Shown here piece after piece: positions 45,521-55,229 of a stretch of 64,000 bases of DNA. The notes under the pieces were generated by a model. The model was not told the origin of the DNA and made no database searches. It was given only the letters and a program-made list of their open reading frames with translations. Both the position numbers and the translations under genes were made by a program. The stretch comes from Candidatus Protochlamydia amoebophila UWE25 (GTDB lineage: Bacteria; Chlamydiota; Chlamydiia; Chlamydiales; Parachlamydiaceae). The stretch lies in the NCBI RefSeq assembly GCF_000011565.2, contig NC_005861.2:558001-622000 (forward strand). Reading direction: 5' to 3'. Numbering within the stretch: the stretch's first letter is position 1; every line of letters begins with the position of its first letter.

Positions 45521-48070
45521 TCATTCCATTAATTCTGCATCTACTAAGTCATCTTCTTCGGATACCGACTTCGCAGCATAAATTTTACGTGGACGGCTAC
45601 CTTCCGCAGGTCCAACAATGCCTTGCATTTCTAGCTGGTCCATTAAACTCGCTGCTCGTGCATATCCAATTTTTAGTTTTCTTTGAAGAAAGGTGGTAGA
45701 GGCATTTCCTGTACTCAAAATAATATCTTTAGCTTGCTCATATAAACTATCTAGTTCAAGACCTTGTTCTAAGCCATTAACTAGGCCATCCAAACTTGCA
45801 TGGTATTGATCAAATGATTGAATAACATAGTTAGGAGGAGCTTGATCACAAATATGTTGAACAACAGCTAAAATGTCTTCATCTCTGACAAAGGCTCCTT
45901 GTGCACGTGTTAAATGAGACGAACCTGGAGGAAGGAAAAGCATGTCGCCATTGCCCAATAAAGTTTCAGCACCTGTTTCATCAAGAACAATTTGACTATT
46001 AACGCGGCTAGCGACTTTAAAGGAAATTCGGGTTGGAAAGTTAGCTTTAATTAAACCTGTAATAACTTCTCGAGAAGGCCGTTGAGTGGCTAAAATTAAA
46101 TGAATACCTACGGCACGGGCCATTTGAGCAATACGGGCAATCGGTGTTTCAATATCATTGCTAGCAACCATCATTAAATCGGCTAGTTCGTCAATAATCC
46201 CTACAATAAATGGCATATGCGTAGGGATTTCCCTTCCTAAATTAGCTTCTTGTTCTTGATTAATTGTTCGTTTATTAAAAGTATCGATATTACGTACCCC
46301 CACCATTTTGAGAATCTCGTAACGGCTTTCCATTTCTTTCACGAGCCAATTTAAAGCAGCAGCAGCTCCTTGAGGTTCTGTGATAACAGGAGCAAGCATG
46401 TGAGGTAAACGCGTATAAGGAGTGAGTTCCACTTTTTTAGGATCGACCATAATCAACTTGATTTGATCAGGTTTGGCATTTAAAACAATGGACATAACAA
46501 TTGTGTTTATACAAACCGATTTTCCAGAACCTGTGGCTCCTGCAATAATGCAATGAGGCATTTTTGCAAGATCACTCATAACATAATCGCCATTAACAGC
46601 TTTTCCAAGTAGAATAGGAATATTAAGTTTTTGTGTTCCTTGTTGATAAGCTAATAGCATATCTTTAAAACCTACTTCTTGAGGTTGTGCATTAGGAACC
46701 TCTATTCCAACAGCTGCTTTGCCTGGAATGGGGGCAATAATTCGAATCGATTTTGCTTCCATGTTTAAGGCTATATCGTTGTCGAGAGTTTTTATTTTTT
46801 GAACTTTGACTCCGATCGCTGGATGGACTTCAAAAGAAGTGATAGTTGGGCCACAATTAATTTGACCAACCTTTGCCTCTATTCCAAAGCTAAGTAATGT
46901 TTCTTCTAAAACTTCTGCTTGTCTTTTCAAATCTTTTTTTAAAGAAGATTGATCGATTTTTTTAGGATTTGTCAAAAGAGTGAGGGATGGGAGATTATAG
47001 TTTGTGAAATCTCCATTATAAACGCTTTGTGCGACTAAAGCAGCTTCGCGTTTACGAAGTTTGGGATCGCTGATCTCCTTGGAAAGTTCGGGTCGTTTAA
47101 AAGCTTCACGATGATCAGTTTCAAGATAATTTTCTAGAGATTCTTTTTTTCTTGGGCGAGCCAAAGTTTGTGTTTCAATTATTTCTTCTTGAAAGTCGTC
47201 ATCCGTTTGTTCTTTTCTTGAAAGTGATGGTCGAACTTTAAGATTTTGTTCTGGTTGAATGGCTAATAAATCTGAAGGGGCTTTTGGGTTTCCTTCTTGA
47301 AAATGCGTTGTAGGAATGCGAAGTTTCACAAAACGAAGGAAGTCACTGTCAGATTCTTCTAGGGGTTTTTTCTCCTCTTTACTTTCTTTTTTTTCTAACA
47401 TTGATGTTTCTTCAGCTTTGTTTACACTTGGATTACGATTAGCCCATTCTTTTTTAAATCTATCAAAAATCTTTTGAAAAAGAGGAAGGAGGCGAATTTT
47501 AAATAAAAAAAGGAGACTTGCAATAAGTGTACTTGAAAAAATAAGAGCAACGCCAACTGTATTAAAAATATGATTTAAATTGAAAGAAGGTAAATCTTGG
47601 TAAAGAAAAAAGAAAGGAGCTCCTCCTAAGTGATATCGCATAGATTTAATCCATAAGCCTGGATAAAAAGTGCGACCAATAAAATCTCCAAAAGTTGGGT
47701 AGTCACTTTCAATTAGACTCAGGAGCATACTCGTTGAGATTAACGTTATGGCTACGTAAATATTTTTTAACCAGACAAAATGAAGATTTTTACTGAATAA
47801 TTGTCTCCAACCCATCCAGCCAATATAAAAAACTAGAAGGTAACTAGATAGACCAAGGAATGCATGTAGAATCCATCCTAATTTATCACCCATGACTCCT
47901 AATAGATTTTTTGAGTCGGGAGCAATGGCATAACTCATCAAACTAAGTAATAGAATTACTGCGAACGAAAGGGAAAGAAACCCTTTTGTTTCAGTAGTCA
48001 TTAAAGAAATGGCTTCTTCTGTATAAACATTCTTTTGTTTTTTTTTAGATGATTTAGTCTTTTTTGCCAT
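45521..48070 (-). CDS. ftsK: DNA translocase FtsK
   Basis: FtsK couples division to chromosome segregation and activates Xer recombination. The frame is open further upstream, but ATG 48070 (start MAKKTKSSKKKQKNVY, 849 residues) lies just past the uppP stop and avoids overlap. Four hydrophobic segments occupy about 35-210, a charged linker about 210-390, and the motor has Walker A GATGSGKSVCINT, LIMVDPKKVELTPY and IDELADLMMVA. The C-terminal winged-helix gamma domain, FLQRKLKIGYARAASLMDQLE, recognises KOPS sites. Confidence 0.96.
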   Translation of the reverse strand: MAKKTKSSKKKQKNVYTEEAISLMTTETKGFLSLSFAVILLLSLMSYAIAPDSKNLLGVMGDKLGWILHAFLGLSSYLLVFYIGWMGWRQLFSKNLHFVWLKNIYVAITLISTSMLLSLIESDYPTFGDFIGRTFYPGLWIKSMRYHLGGAPFFFLYQDLPSFNLNHIFNTVGVALIFSSTLIASLLFLFKIRLLPLFQKIFDRFKKEWANRNPSVNKAEETSMLEKKESKEEKKPLEESDSDFLRFVKLRIPTTHFQEGNPKAPSDLLAIQPEQNLKVRPSLSRKEQTDDDFQEEIIETQTLARPRKKESLENYLETDHREAFKRPELSKEISDPKLRKREAALVAQSVYNGDFTNYNLPSLTLLTNPKKIDQSSLKKDLKRQAEVLEETLLSFGIEAKVGQINCGPTITSFEVHPAIGVKVQKIKTLDNDIALNMEAKSIRIIAPIPGKAAVGIEVPNAQPQEVGFKDMLLAYQQGTQKLNIPILLGKAVNGDYVMSDLAKMPHCIIAGATGSGKSVCINTIVMSIVLNAKPDQIKLIMVDPKKVELTPYTRLPHMLAPVITEPQGAAAALNWLVKEMESRYEILKMVGVRNIDTFNKRTINQEQEANLGREIPTHMPFIVGIIDELADLMMVASNDIETPIARIAQMARAVGIHLILATQRPSREVITGLIKANFPTRISFKVASRVNSQIVLDETGAETLLGNGDMLFLPPGSSHLTRAQGAFVRDEDILAVVQHICDQAPPNYVIQSFDQYHASLDGLVNGLEQGLELDSLYEQAKDIILSTGNASTTFLQRKLKIGYARAASLMDQLEMQGIVGPAEGSRPRKIYAAKSVSEEDDLVDAELME

Positions 48071-48081
48071 GATATTCGCCT

Positions 48082-48855
48082 TTACATCTGAAAATAAAGA
48101 GTTGTAGCTATTCCAATGAATAGGCAATACCAAGCAAAGTAAACCCATTTATCTTGCGTCATCATTTGTATGACGGCCCATAATGAGGCACAACCAATCA
48201 TAAAAGAAGTGATAAAACCTGTTAGAAATTGTCCTATTTCTATTGGAGGAATTTCTGAAGCCGGTAACTTTAGAAATTGCCAAATCTCTAAAAATGTTCC
48301 GCCTAGAATCGCTGGAATAGCTAATAAAAATGAAAATTGGATTGCGTCTTGTTTATCCCAGCCAAGCAATCTGGCAGCTGAGATAGTAGCTCCACTACGA
48401 GAAATACCTGGTAAAACTGCCACGGCTTGAAATAATCCAATCGTTAAACAATCTCTCAATGAATGTTTTTTTTGCATTTGCAAGCGAAAGTAAACACCAG
48501 AAAAAAGCAAAGCAGCAGAAAAAAGAAAGCATAGCCCTAAATATTGAGGTTGATCAAATGTTGCTTTGATAGGTTTTAAAATCAAAACAAGGGGAAATAA
48601 AGGGAGAGTTCCTAAGATAATGTGAAAGATGTGATTGCGCTCTGTTATTAAACTTTGTTTTATCTGTGGCAAGAACATGTAGAGAATAGATCCTAAAGTT
48701 CCTAAATGACAAATAAGATTAAACAATACGTAGCTTTGAAGTTTTTCAAACCCTAGGAAATACTGTGCTAATTCAAGATGGCCAGACGAGCTAATTGGTA
48801 AAAATTCTGTCACGCCTTGAATAAGACCTAAAAAAAAGGCTTCCCATATTGTCAT
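48082..48855 (-). CDS. uppP: Undecaprenyl-diphosphatase UppP (BacA)
   Basis: UppP recycles the undecaprenyl lipid carrier for peptidoglycan and other envelope polymers. The 257-residue membrane protein has the two active-site motifs VTEFLPISSSGHL (from about residue 15) and PGISRSGATISAARLLG (about residue 155), and about eight hydrophobic segments. It ends 12 bp before ftsK and probably shares its transcript. With DapF it shows a functional cell-wall pathway. Confidence 0.95.
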   Translation of the reverse strand: MTIWEAFFLGLIQGVTEFLPISSSGHLELAQYFLGFEKLQSYVLFNLICHLGTLGSILYMFLPQIKQSLITERNHIFHIILGTLPLFPLVLILKPIKATFDQPQYLGLCFLFSAALLFSGVYFRLQMQKKHSLRDCLTIGLFQAVAVLPGISRSGATISAARLLGWDKQDAIQFSFLLAIPAILGGTFLEIWQFLKLPASEIPPIEIGQFLTGFITSFMIGCASLWAVIQMMTQDKWVYFAWYCLFIGIATTLYFQM

Positions 48856-48995
48856 AAAAAATCCAGAAGAAAGGCTTTACATTTCGTTTGATAAACGAAT
48901 TAATTGTGAATAAAATTAGTGTATACCATTCCCAAAAAATAAACACACAAATTTATAAGAGTGAAATTTCGGAAGTTGTTTTAAGATAAAAAGAG

Positions 48996-49070
48996 GGCGA
49001 TCGACGGGATTCGAACCCGCGACATTTGGAACCACAATCCAACGCTCTAACCAACTGAGCTACGACCGCC
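48996..49070 (-). tRNA. tRNA-His (anticodon GUG)
   Basis: On the minus strand the acceptor GCGGTCG pairs with CGATCGC, preceded by the extra G(-1) that pairs with discriminator C73, the identity mark of histidine tRNA. The anticodon loop TTGTGGT within TTGGA/TCCAA gives GTG. The T-arm GGGTTCGAATCCC is present. CCA is not encoded (CTC follows). Confidence 0.96.
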
Positions 49071-49085
49071 ATTGAAGATACAACA

Positions 49086-49114
49086 TTTTTAGTTAAAGGT
49101 TCCATTTTAGTCAA
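49086..49114 (-). promoter_or_regulatory. Promoter of tRNA-His
   Basis: On the minus strand TTGACT (49109-49114) is followed after 17 bases by TAAAAA (49086-49091), ending 15 bases before the tRNA. The -35 matches consensus in five of six places. Confidence 0.55.
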
Positions 49115-49190
49115 TAAAAAAAATTAAGACATTTGCTAAATTTATTCCTGCTAATAATTTTTCGAAACGACATCCAAAAGTTTATAAACT

Positions 49191-50750
49191 TTAAAAAAAA
49201 AGCCATTTTGCTTCATAGTTTTCTTCTGAAATTTCTTCGTAAAATTGATTGTTAATGATTAATAGTGTTACCAATAAACTCAAGTAACCTATGAGGAAAT
49301 AAGGATTTATAAATTCCGTCTCGATATAATGATCAATAAAATCAGGCATTTGATAAGTTAATTTGAGAACAAATCCTGTATAAATATCATTAAGGAAAAC
49401 AATTCCTTTTCCTATAAGGGGAATAAAAGACAAAAATGCCCCTAAAAATAGTAATACTAAGGAAATAGAAACTAAAAAAGGGAAAAAGAGATTATAAAAT
49501 AATCCGATAACGGGAAACTGTTGAAATAAATAAAGCGTCATTGGCAATGCGACTAAATTAACGGCAATTGTAAGAGCTAGAACCTGCTTGAATAAAGTTA
49601 AAATCAAGTATCCATGCTGATTCCATCCATCCATTTCAATAACTTGGTTTAAGCGTCTTTTAGAAATCCAACGATCTAGCCATCGACTAGCAGGCTGATG
49701 GCCTAGTAAAATGGATGCGGTAATGAAAAAACTTAATTGAAAACCTACTGTATTTAGTAAAGAAGGGTCGATGAACAAAATCCCTATGATAGCGATTCCA
49801 AGATTGTTAAGAGGTGTAGATTGTTTTTCAAAAATGTCGCTCAAAATGACTAGTGAGCTCATAATCCAAGCTCGAACAACAGAGGCGTTGAAGCCTAGAA
49901 AGGTAAAGTAGATAGCTAAAAACACTAAAAGTAAAATAGCCTGTATTTTTCGAGGGAAAAGTAGGCGAAGTAAAAAGCTGAGTAAACCAGCCAACATAGC
50001 AAAATGAAATCCTGAAATCGCTAGAAGATGTTGAAGACCGAAGCGCGAAAATTCCTCTTTAACCCATGAAACATTCATTTCTCCTGTTGCTAGCCCTGCT
50101 AAAAAAAAGCCAGTGATAGAGTTATTAAATTGTTTGCGAATCCATTCAGCAGTTTTCTTTTTCCATTGAAAGCGGTGTTCAGTAAATCCCCAATTTTCTT
50201 TTAAACCGAGCCAAGGTTCTAGTTTAGAAATTTTTAGTCGATAATCTCCTTTTCCTGGTTTAGATAATTTACCATGCACAATATATTCTCGTTGCGCTAA
50301 AGGCCGTTGAAGAAAGCCGCTTTGAGGGATAGAAACAATACATTTGATTTGTTTTGCAATTGAATGATGCGGTGAGGAATCGGGGAAAAAATCCAGAAGA
50401 GTGCAGTGAAAATTCCATTGTGTTCCAAAGGGAGAGCGCTGTTTATCTAATGAATCAATTGATAAGTGAGCTTTTCCTATTAATCCTTTATCAGGAAGAT
50501 GGGGAAATTCATAAGAAACCGCTAGAAAAAAATAAATTAATATAAACAGCAAGAGATTTAATGCAAATAATGGACGTATGGATGGATGATAAAAAAGATT
50601 AATGCAAAATGGGGTCCAAAAGAATAAGCTTGGAATGAGTACTAAAGCAAAAGAATGAAAAAATGCATATGCCCCTAATATCAAAGAAATTGAATGGAAA
50701 AGAGCAGGATGTTTGAGCCAAAAAAAGGGTAACCGATCTAGCATGTTCAT
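49191..50750 (-). CDS. comEC: ComEC/Rec2 family DNA uptake channel (short form)
   Basis: ComEC carries single-stranded DNA across the inner membrane in natural transformation. The 519-residue protein has two or three N-terminal hydrophobic segments, a soluble domain (about 90-200), then the Competence domain with the hallmark FGLQHLLAISGFHFAMLAGL and many membrane segments. It ends after them (near FINPYFLIGYLSLL) and lacks the C-terminal metallo-beta-lactamase domain of long ComEC proteins. ComM and RmuC nearby are also DNA-processing genes. ATG two codons in is an alternative start. Confidence 0.88.
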   Translation of the reverse strand: MNMLDRLPFFWLKHPALFHSISLILGAYAFFHSFALVLIPSLFFWTPFCINLFYHPSIRPLFALNLLLFILIYFFLAVSYEFPHLPDKGLIGKAHLSIDSLDKQRSPFGTQWNFHCTLLDFFPDSSPHHSIAKQIKCIVSIPQSGFLQRPLAQREYIVHGKLSKPGKGDYRLKISKLEPWLGLKENWGFTEHRFQWKKKTAEWIRKQFNNSITGFFLAGLATGEMNVSWVKEEFSRFGLQHLLAISGFHFAMLAGLLSFLLRLLFPRKIQAILLLVFLAIYFTFLGFNASVVRAWIMSSLVILSDIFEKQSTPLNNLGIAIIGILFIDPSLLNTVGFQLSFFITASILLGHQPASRWLDRWISKRRLNQVIEMDGWNQHGYLILTLFKQVLALTIAVNLVALPMTLYLFQQFPVIGLFYNLFFPFLVSISLVLLFLGAFLSFIPLIGKGIVFLNDIYTGFVLKLTYQMPDFIDHYIETEFINPYFLIGYLSLLVTLLIINNQFYEEISEENYEAKWLFF

Positions 50751-50939
50751 ATTTTTAGATGTATTAAAAATATTTTTTAGTCTGAGGAAAAATCATAAAC
50801 TTGATAATAATTATTATAAAAGTAATTCTTCTGCAATTTGACTACTCATCGGAATGTTGATTCTTTTAATTTGAAATCATTTGAAAAAATTCAAAACTGC
50901 GGTTAATTAAGACAAATGCAATAGATAGACAATTTTCAT

Positions 50940-50954
50940 TTATCTAAGAGATAA
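50940..50954 (+). promoter_or_regulatory. Short perfect inverted repeat upstream of the SUKH-hprK-ptsHI run
   Basis: TTATCT-AAG-AGATAA is a perfect 15-base inverted repeat 17 bp before the first start codon of the run. It could be an operator or a small mRNA hairpin near the ribosome site; no regulator is identified. Confidence 0.35.
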
Positions 50955-50971
50955 TCAAGGATTATTTAATT

Positions 50972-51778
50972 ATGGATCGACACGTTAAAGAGCATTATAG
51001 TTGTTACTCAGAAGAATCACCTCAAGGACATTTTCATTGTGTCATTGAGTTAAATGAAAATCCTATGATTGATTGGCAAGAGGCATCTGAAATAGCTCCT
51101 AATTTGACTAGAGGCTGGTATGAATTGGCACAATTGCCTGTTCAAGATCGAATTGAATTTACAAAAGAATTTTGGTTAACAAAGCTGCCTTATCATCCTT
51201 ATTTAAATGAATTTTTAAATAAATTTTTTAGTAGGGTTGATAATATTGGGATTTTTTTAACTCAGCAGAAGTATGAAGATTCATTTGAAGTCAGTTTTGT
51301 TTACAGTCTTATCAATGACGGGGGATTTTTTCATGGTAGCATACCTGCTAGTGAACAAGAAATTAATGCTTTGCAAAAAGTGTTTCCAGACTATATTCTT
51401 CCTTCTGATTTCTTGGCTTTTCTGCAAATACATAACGGATTTGCCAAGTTAACAGATACGGGAATCATCAAATCAATTGAAATGGCTAATGCGTATGAAG
51501 TTTTGCAAAAGCTATTAGAAAAAGAGAGTCCCATGACAACAACTAAAGGAGTTGTGGTCTATCCTCGTTCGATTATACCCTTTTACCAATCATTTGGGAT
51601 GCCTTTTTTTCAATGTTTTTGGGGAGAATGGTATCCAGATCATGAAATGGGTAATGTTTATTATTCGAATTCAGCAAAAACTATTTTAGATTGTGCGAAG
51701 CTGGATGATTGCGTAGAAACAATGGCTTTTGCAACGTTTACTGAGTGGTTAATGTTCTATCTTGAAAAAATCGACTAA
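50972..51778 (+). CDS. SMI1/KNR4 (SUKH)-like domain protein
   Basis: The 268-residue protein has a poorly defined N-terminal part (1-120) and a C-terminal domain (about 125-265) with the SUKH-1 pattern: EQEINALQKVFPDYILPSDFLAFLQIHNGF, then YPRSIIPFYQSFGMPFFQ, and a closing FTEWLMFYLEK. SUKH proteins are often immunity proteins in toxin systems, but others act in signalling. AAGGA lies ten bases before the ATG. It is 8 bp upstream of hprK, which suggests a role tied to the PTS relay rather than toxin immunity. The C. trachomatis gene in this position (CT338, as I recall) is of unknown function. Confidence 0.75.
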   Translation: MDRHVKEHYSCYSEESPQGHFHCVIELNENPMIDWQEASEIAPNLTRGWYELAQLPVQDRIEFTKEFWLTKLPYHPYLNEFLNKFFSRVDNIGIFLTQQKYEDSFEVSFVYSLINDGGFFHGSIPASEQEINALQKVFPDYILPSDFLAFLQIHNGFAKLTDTGIIKSIEMANAYEVLQKLLEKESPMTTTKGVVVYPRSIIPFYQSFGMPFFQCFWGEWYPDHEMGNVYYSNSAKTILDCAKLDDCVETMAFATFTEWLMFYLEKID

Positions 51779-51786
51779 TTTGGCTC

Positions 51787-52734
51787 ATGTATTTAGTTAA
51801 AAAATTATATGAAGAACACGCAAAAAAACTTGGACTTGAGTTGACTGCGGGTAAAAATGGGATAAATAGACGCATTAAAGTTCCAGAGGCTCAAAGACCT
51901 GGATTGAGCTTAAGCGGATATCTTAAGTATTATGCTGAAAAGCGAATTCTTATTTTCGGTAAAGTAGAGATCGAGTATATCCGAGATTTAGATTCTCAAA
52001 TTCGCATAGAGCGTCTAGAAGCAATTGTTAAGCAAAATACTCCGGCAGTGATAGTGAGTAGGCGTTATCGTCCCCCAAAAGAGCTGAGGGCTATTTGTGA
52101 AAAATTAAATATTCCTCTTTTTCGTACAAATTTATCTACCATGAATTTGATGAGCCAATTAACACTACTTTTAACAGAAGAATTTGCTCCTAGTGTTAGT
52201 TGTCATGGGTCTCTTGTTGAGGTATTTGGAGTGGGTGTTTTAATTCAAGGGGATTCTTCTGTAGGTAAAAGCGAGGCTGCTCTTGGATTAATTGAAAGAG
52301 GGCATCGTCTTATTTCAGATGATATCGTGAAAGTAAAAAAGAAAGAAGGAACATATTTAGAAGGTTCTGGAGTTGCTTTAACGCGCCATCATATGGAAAT
52401 TAGAGGAATTGGGATTATTAATGTTGCTAATCTTTATGGAGCAGTTTGCGTAAGAGATCAAAAAAGTATTGATATTGTTGTCCGATTAGAGGCATGGCAT
52501 GATGAACATTTTTATGATCGGATTGGTTTAGACGAAAAATTTACAAAAATTCTAGATGTAAAACTTCCGTATTTAACTTTACCTGTTAAGCCAGGAAGAG
52601 ATGTTGTTTTATTACTAGAAACCATGGCTTTAAATCATCGCTTGAAGAATATGGGTTATAACTCGGCTCAAGAATTTACGACAAAAGTATTAGAATTAAC
52701 GACATCTAAAGTCAGAAAGAAAATTTTACCTTAA
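51787..52734 (+). CDS. hprK: HPr kinase/phosphorylase
   Basis: HprK phosphorylates HPr on the regulatory serine and reverses this, linking energy state to gene control. The 315-residue protein has an N-terminal domain (1-130) and a kinase domain with Walker A GDSSVGKSEAAL (about residue 155), the catalytic region RLISDDIVKV, and the family signature MEIRGIGIINVANLYG (about 205-220). It is followed 35 bp later by ptsH, its substrate. Confidence 0.95.
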   Translation: MYLVKKLYEEHAKKLGLELTAGKNGINRRIKVPEAQRPGLSLSGYLKYYAEKRILIFGKVEIEYIRDLDSQIRIERLEAIVKQNTPAVIVSRRYRPPKELRAICEKLNIPLFRTNLSTMNLMSQLTLLLTEEFAPSVSCHGSLVEVFGVGVLIQGDSSVGKSEAALGLIERGHRLISDDIVKVKKKEGTYLEGSGVALTRHHMEIRGIGIINVANLYGAVCVRDQKSIDIVVRLEAWHDEHFYDRIGLDEKFTKILDVKLPYLTLPVKPGRDVVLLLETMALNHRLKNMGYNSAQEFTTKVLELTTSKVRKKILP

Positions 52735-52769
52735 GGATGTAAATACATTCTAAAAACCAAGGAAAAATT

Positions 52770-53036
52770 GTGAAACTCGTTTGTAAAGTACAAGTAAAAA
52801 ATCGCATGGGTCTTCATACGCGACCAGCAACCACGATTGTTAAATTATTGCAAAATTGTAAGAGTGATGTTTATTTTACACACAAACAAGAAACAATTAA
52901 TGCGAAGAGTATTTTGAGTATTCTCATGTTAGCTGCTAGAAAAAATTCTAAAATTACAATAGCAGTGGAAGGGGAAGATGCAAATGACACCATGGATAAA
53001 CTGATTGAGGCGTTTGAGTCTCAATTCGGAGAGTAA
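52770..53036 (+). CDS. ptsH: Phosphocarrier protein HPr
   Basis: HPr accepts phosphate from EI on a histidine. The 88-residue protein has the active His16 in KNRMGLHTRPA and the regulatory Ser47 in INAKSILSILML (His15 and Ser46 of B. subtilis), so it can be a target of the adjacent HprK. The start is GTG with AAGGA well placed (52759-52763). It ends 3 bp before ptsI. Confidence 0.96.
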   Translation: MKLVCKVQVKNRMGLHTRPATTIVKLLQNCKSDVYFTHKQETINAKSILSILMLAARKNSKITIAVEGEDANDTMDKLIEAFESQFGE

Positions 53037-53039
53037 GTA

Positions 53040-54818
53040 ATGCAGCTCAAGGCTGAAGAGATTATTTTAAAAGGCTCTCCCATCTGCCGTGGCATTGCAA
53101 TTGGTCAAACATATTTTCTCGATCGTGATGAATTTACTGTTTGTGAAAAGCAGATTGATTCTTCCGATTCTGAAAAAGAGGTTGAACGTTATCGTCACGC
53201 CCTTTTTAGAAGTAGGCAAGATATCAAGCGATTACAAACACAACTTGAATCGGAATCAGCACAAGAAGCTATCCTTATCTTAGAGGCTCAGCTAGAGATT
53301 CTACAAGATCCTTTATTGACAACTGAAATGGAATTGAATATTCGACAGGCTAATCAAAATGCTGAGTTTGTTTTTCAGCAATCTTTGGTTAAGCTTCAAA
53401 CTCGTTTTGAATCTTTAAAAGATCCCTTTTTTGCAGAAAGGTTTAAAGATTTACAAGATGTCTCACAAAGAGTCTTTAGCTATCTTTACGAAAGTGGAAG
53501 TTTGTCTTTAAAAGATGTTCCTTACAATTCAATCGTTTGTGGAGTGGAATTAACAGCTTCGGATACTGCGGAAGCTAAAGTTTACCATGTGGGAGCATTT
53601 TTAACGGAAAGTGGAGGAGCAACTTCTCATGCTGCGATTGTTGCTAAAGCAAAAGGAATTCCTTTTATTTCCAATATTAATCTTCATCTAATTAGAGAAA
53701 ATGACAATCAAACGATTATTGTTGACGGGCGAACGGGTCAAGTGATCCTTAACCCAACGGATGAGACTCTTCATCGTTACGAAACGTTGAAGAGAAAAAT
53801 GCATACGCAAATTACTGCATTTGAAAACGATGTACATTGGCCGGCTGAGACTTGTGATGGATATACCGTTAGGTTATATGGAAATTTAGATGATAGTCAT
53901 CAAGTTGATTTGCTTAAGCAATTAGGTGGCCAAGGGATAGGCCTTTTTCGGTCTGAATATATTTTTCTTCCTCAAAAAGAAATCCCAGGCGAAGAAGAAC
54001 AATTCAACATTTATTCGCAAATTGTGAAAAAAATGGATGGCTTGCCTGTCGTCATTCGAACATTTGATTTAGGGGGAGATAAGGCAACTTTTCACGTTCC
54101 TTCAACAACTCAAAAAAATCCTTTTCTTGGTTCAAGGGCAACACGGTATTTTTTAAGGGAACAGAAGTTATTGAAAAGTCAATTAAGAGCTATTGTCAGA
54201 GCAAGTATTTATGGGCAGGTTCGTATTTTGTTTCCCATGATTGCGACAGTTGCCGAATTAAGAGAAGCAAAAAAAATTCTGCAAGAAGTTTGTCAAGAAC
54301 TGCACTTTGACCAACATATTCCGATGGGTTGCATGATCGAGGTTCCCTCGGCAGCTATGGTGGTGGATCATTTTGTTAAAGAATGTGATTTTCTTTCGAT
54401 TGGGACGAATGATTTAGTTCAATATGCCTTAGCAATTGATCGGAAAGATCACTTGTTAAATGATTTTTATGAACCAACTGACCCGAGCATTATACGCTTG
54501 ATCAAGTTAGTTATTTCTGAAGGAAATAAAGCTCATGTCCCTGTTTCCGTATGTGGAGAAATCGCCTCTGATCCTCGTTTTATTCCTTTATTACTAGGAC
54601 TTGGAGTTCAAGAATTATCTGTAGCTCCACGCTATTTACCTGTTATCAAAAATGTTATTCGTAGTACGTATATTGTTGATGCTGTTCAATTGGCGGACTT
54701 AGCTTTACATCTGACCACTGCACAAGAAGTTTTAAACTTGTTAATCCAGGAATATCAAAAAAGTGTGCCTCATGATTTATTTTATAATGTATCTTATCCT
54801 CCTCAAACATATATTTAA
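53040..54818 (+). CDS. ptsI: Phosphoenolpyruvate-protein phosphotransferase (enzyme I)
   Basis: EI transfers phosphate from phosphoenolpyruvate to HPr. The 592-residue protein has an N-terminal HPr-binding/phosphohistidine domain with His197 in GGATSHAAIVAKAKGIPF and a PEP-binding barrel with FRSEYIF, GSRATRYFLREQ, GTNDLVQYALAIDR and Cys505 in VCGEIASD. Length is near the usual 575. No EIIA, EIIB or EIIC gene is in the window. Confidence 0.97.
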   Translation: MQLKAEEIILKGSPICRGIAIGQTYFLDRDEFTVCEKQIDSSDSEKEVERYRHALFRSRQDIKRLQTQLESESAQEAILILEAQLEILQDPLLTTEMELNIRQANQNAEFVFQQSLVKLQTRFESLKDPFFAERFKDLQDVSQRVFSYLYESGSLSLKDVPYNSIVCGVELTASDTAEAKVYHVGAFLTESGGATSHAAIVAKAKGIPFISNINLHLIRENDNQTIIVDGRTGQVILNPTDETLHRYETLKRKMHTQITAFENDVHWPAETCDGYTVRLYGNLDDSHQVDLLKQLGGQGIGLFRSEYIFLPQKEIPGEEEQFNIYSQIVKKMDGLPVVIRTFDLGGDKATFHVPSTTQKNPFLGSRATRYFLREQKLLKSQLRAIVRASIYGQVRILFPMIATVAELREAKKILQEVCQELHFDQHIPMGCMIEVPSAAMVVDHFVKECDFLSIGTNDLVQYALAIDRKDHLLNDFYEPTDPSIIRLIKLVISEGNKAHVPVSVCGEIASDPRFIPLLLGLGVQELSVAPRYLPVIKNVIRSTYIVDAVQLADLALHLTTAQEVLNLLIQEYQKSVPHDLFYNVSYPPQTYI

Positions 54819-54852
54819 ACTTCGGATACAAAGTAATTTTGTTTTGAAATTA

Positions 54853-54880
54853 AGAAAACATTACCTGTAAAATGTTTTCT
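54853..54880. terminator. Hairpin between convergent ptsI and ybaB
   Basis: AGAAAACATT (54853-54862) pairs perfectly with AATGTTTTCT (54871-54880) around an eight-base loop. It lies 35 bp after ptsI and 53 bp after ybaB, and may terminate both. Confidence 0.6.
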
Positions 54881-54932
54881 CCTCTAGCATGGAATTAGGC
54901 TAGAAGTTAAAGCATATTTGCAGGTAAAAATT

Positions 54933-55229
54933 TTAAGCCAAGAATCCTGGGAATCCGGGAATGGGAGGGCTTTGTTCTTTTAATCGTTTATGAGCATCGG
55001 CATGAGCTGCACGAATTAACATCTCTAATCCTTCTAAATCTTCTACGTCGACACATTCAGGTTTGATTTTAACTTGTTTCATCTCTCCATCGCCAGTCAA
55101 GGTGATTGTCACTAAACCACTTCCTGCGACACCTACCACTTCAAGATTTTGTAATTCATTTTGAACCAAACTCATTTGCTGTTGTATTAGTCGAGCTTCT
55201 TTCTTTTTTTTAGAAAAACCAGTTCCCAT
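54933..55229 (-). CDS. YbaB/EbfC family nucleoid-associated protein
   Basis: A 98-residue protein of the YbaB/EbfC family: small dimers that bind DNA. It has the helix KKKEARLIQQQMSLVQNELQNLE, the strand GLVTITLTGDGEMKQVKI and a C-terminal helix LEMLIRAAHADAHKRLKEQ. A strong AAGGAG precedes the ATG. It usually sits next to dnaX, as here (separated by a 900-bp gap). In Chlamydia the homologue has been reported to bind DNA and, as I recall, to affect late-gene expression. Confidence 0.93.
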   Translation of the reverse strand: MGTGFSKKKKEARLIQQQMSLVQNELQNLEVVGVAGSGLVTITLTGDGEMKQVKIKPECVDVEDLEGLEMLIRAAHADAHKRLKEQSPPIPGFPGFLA

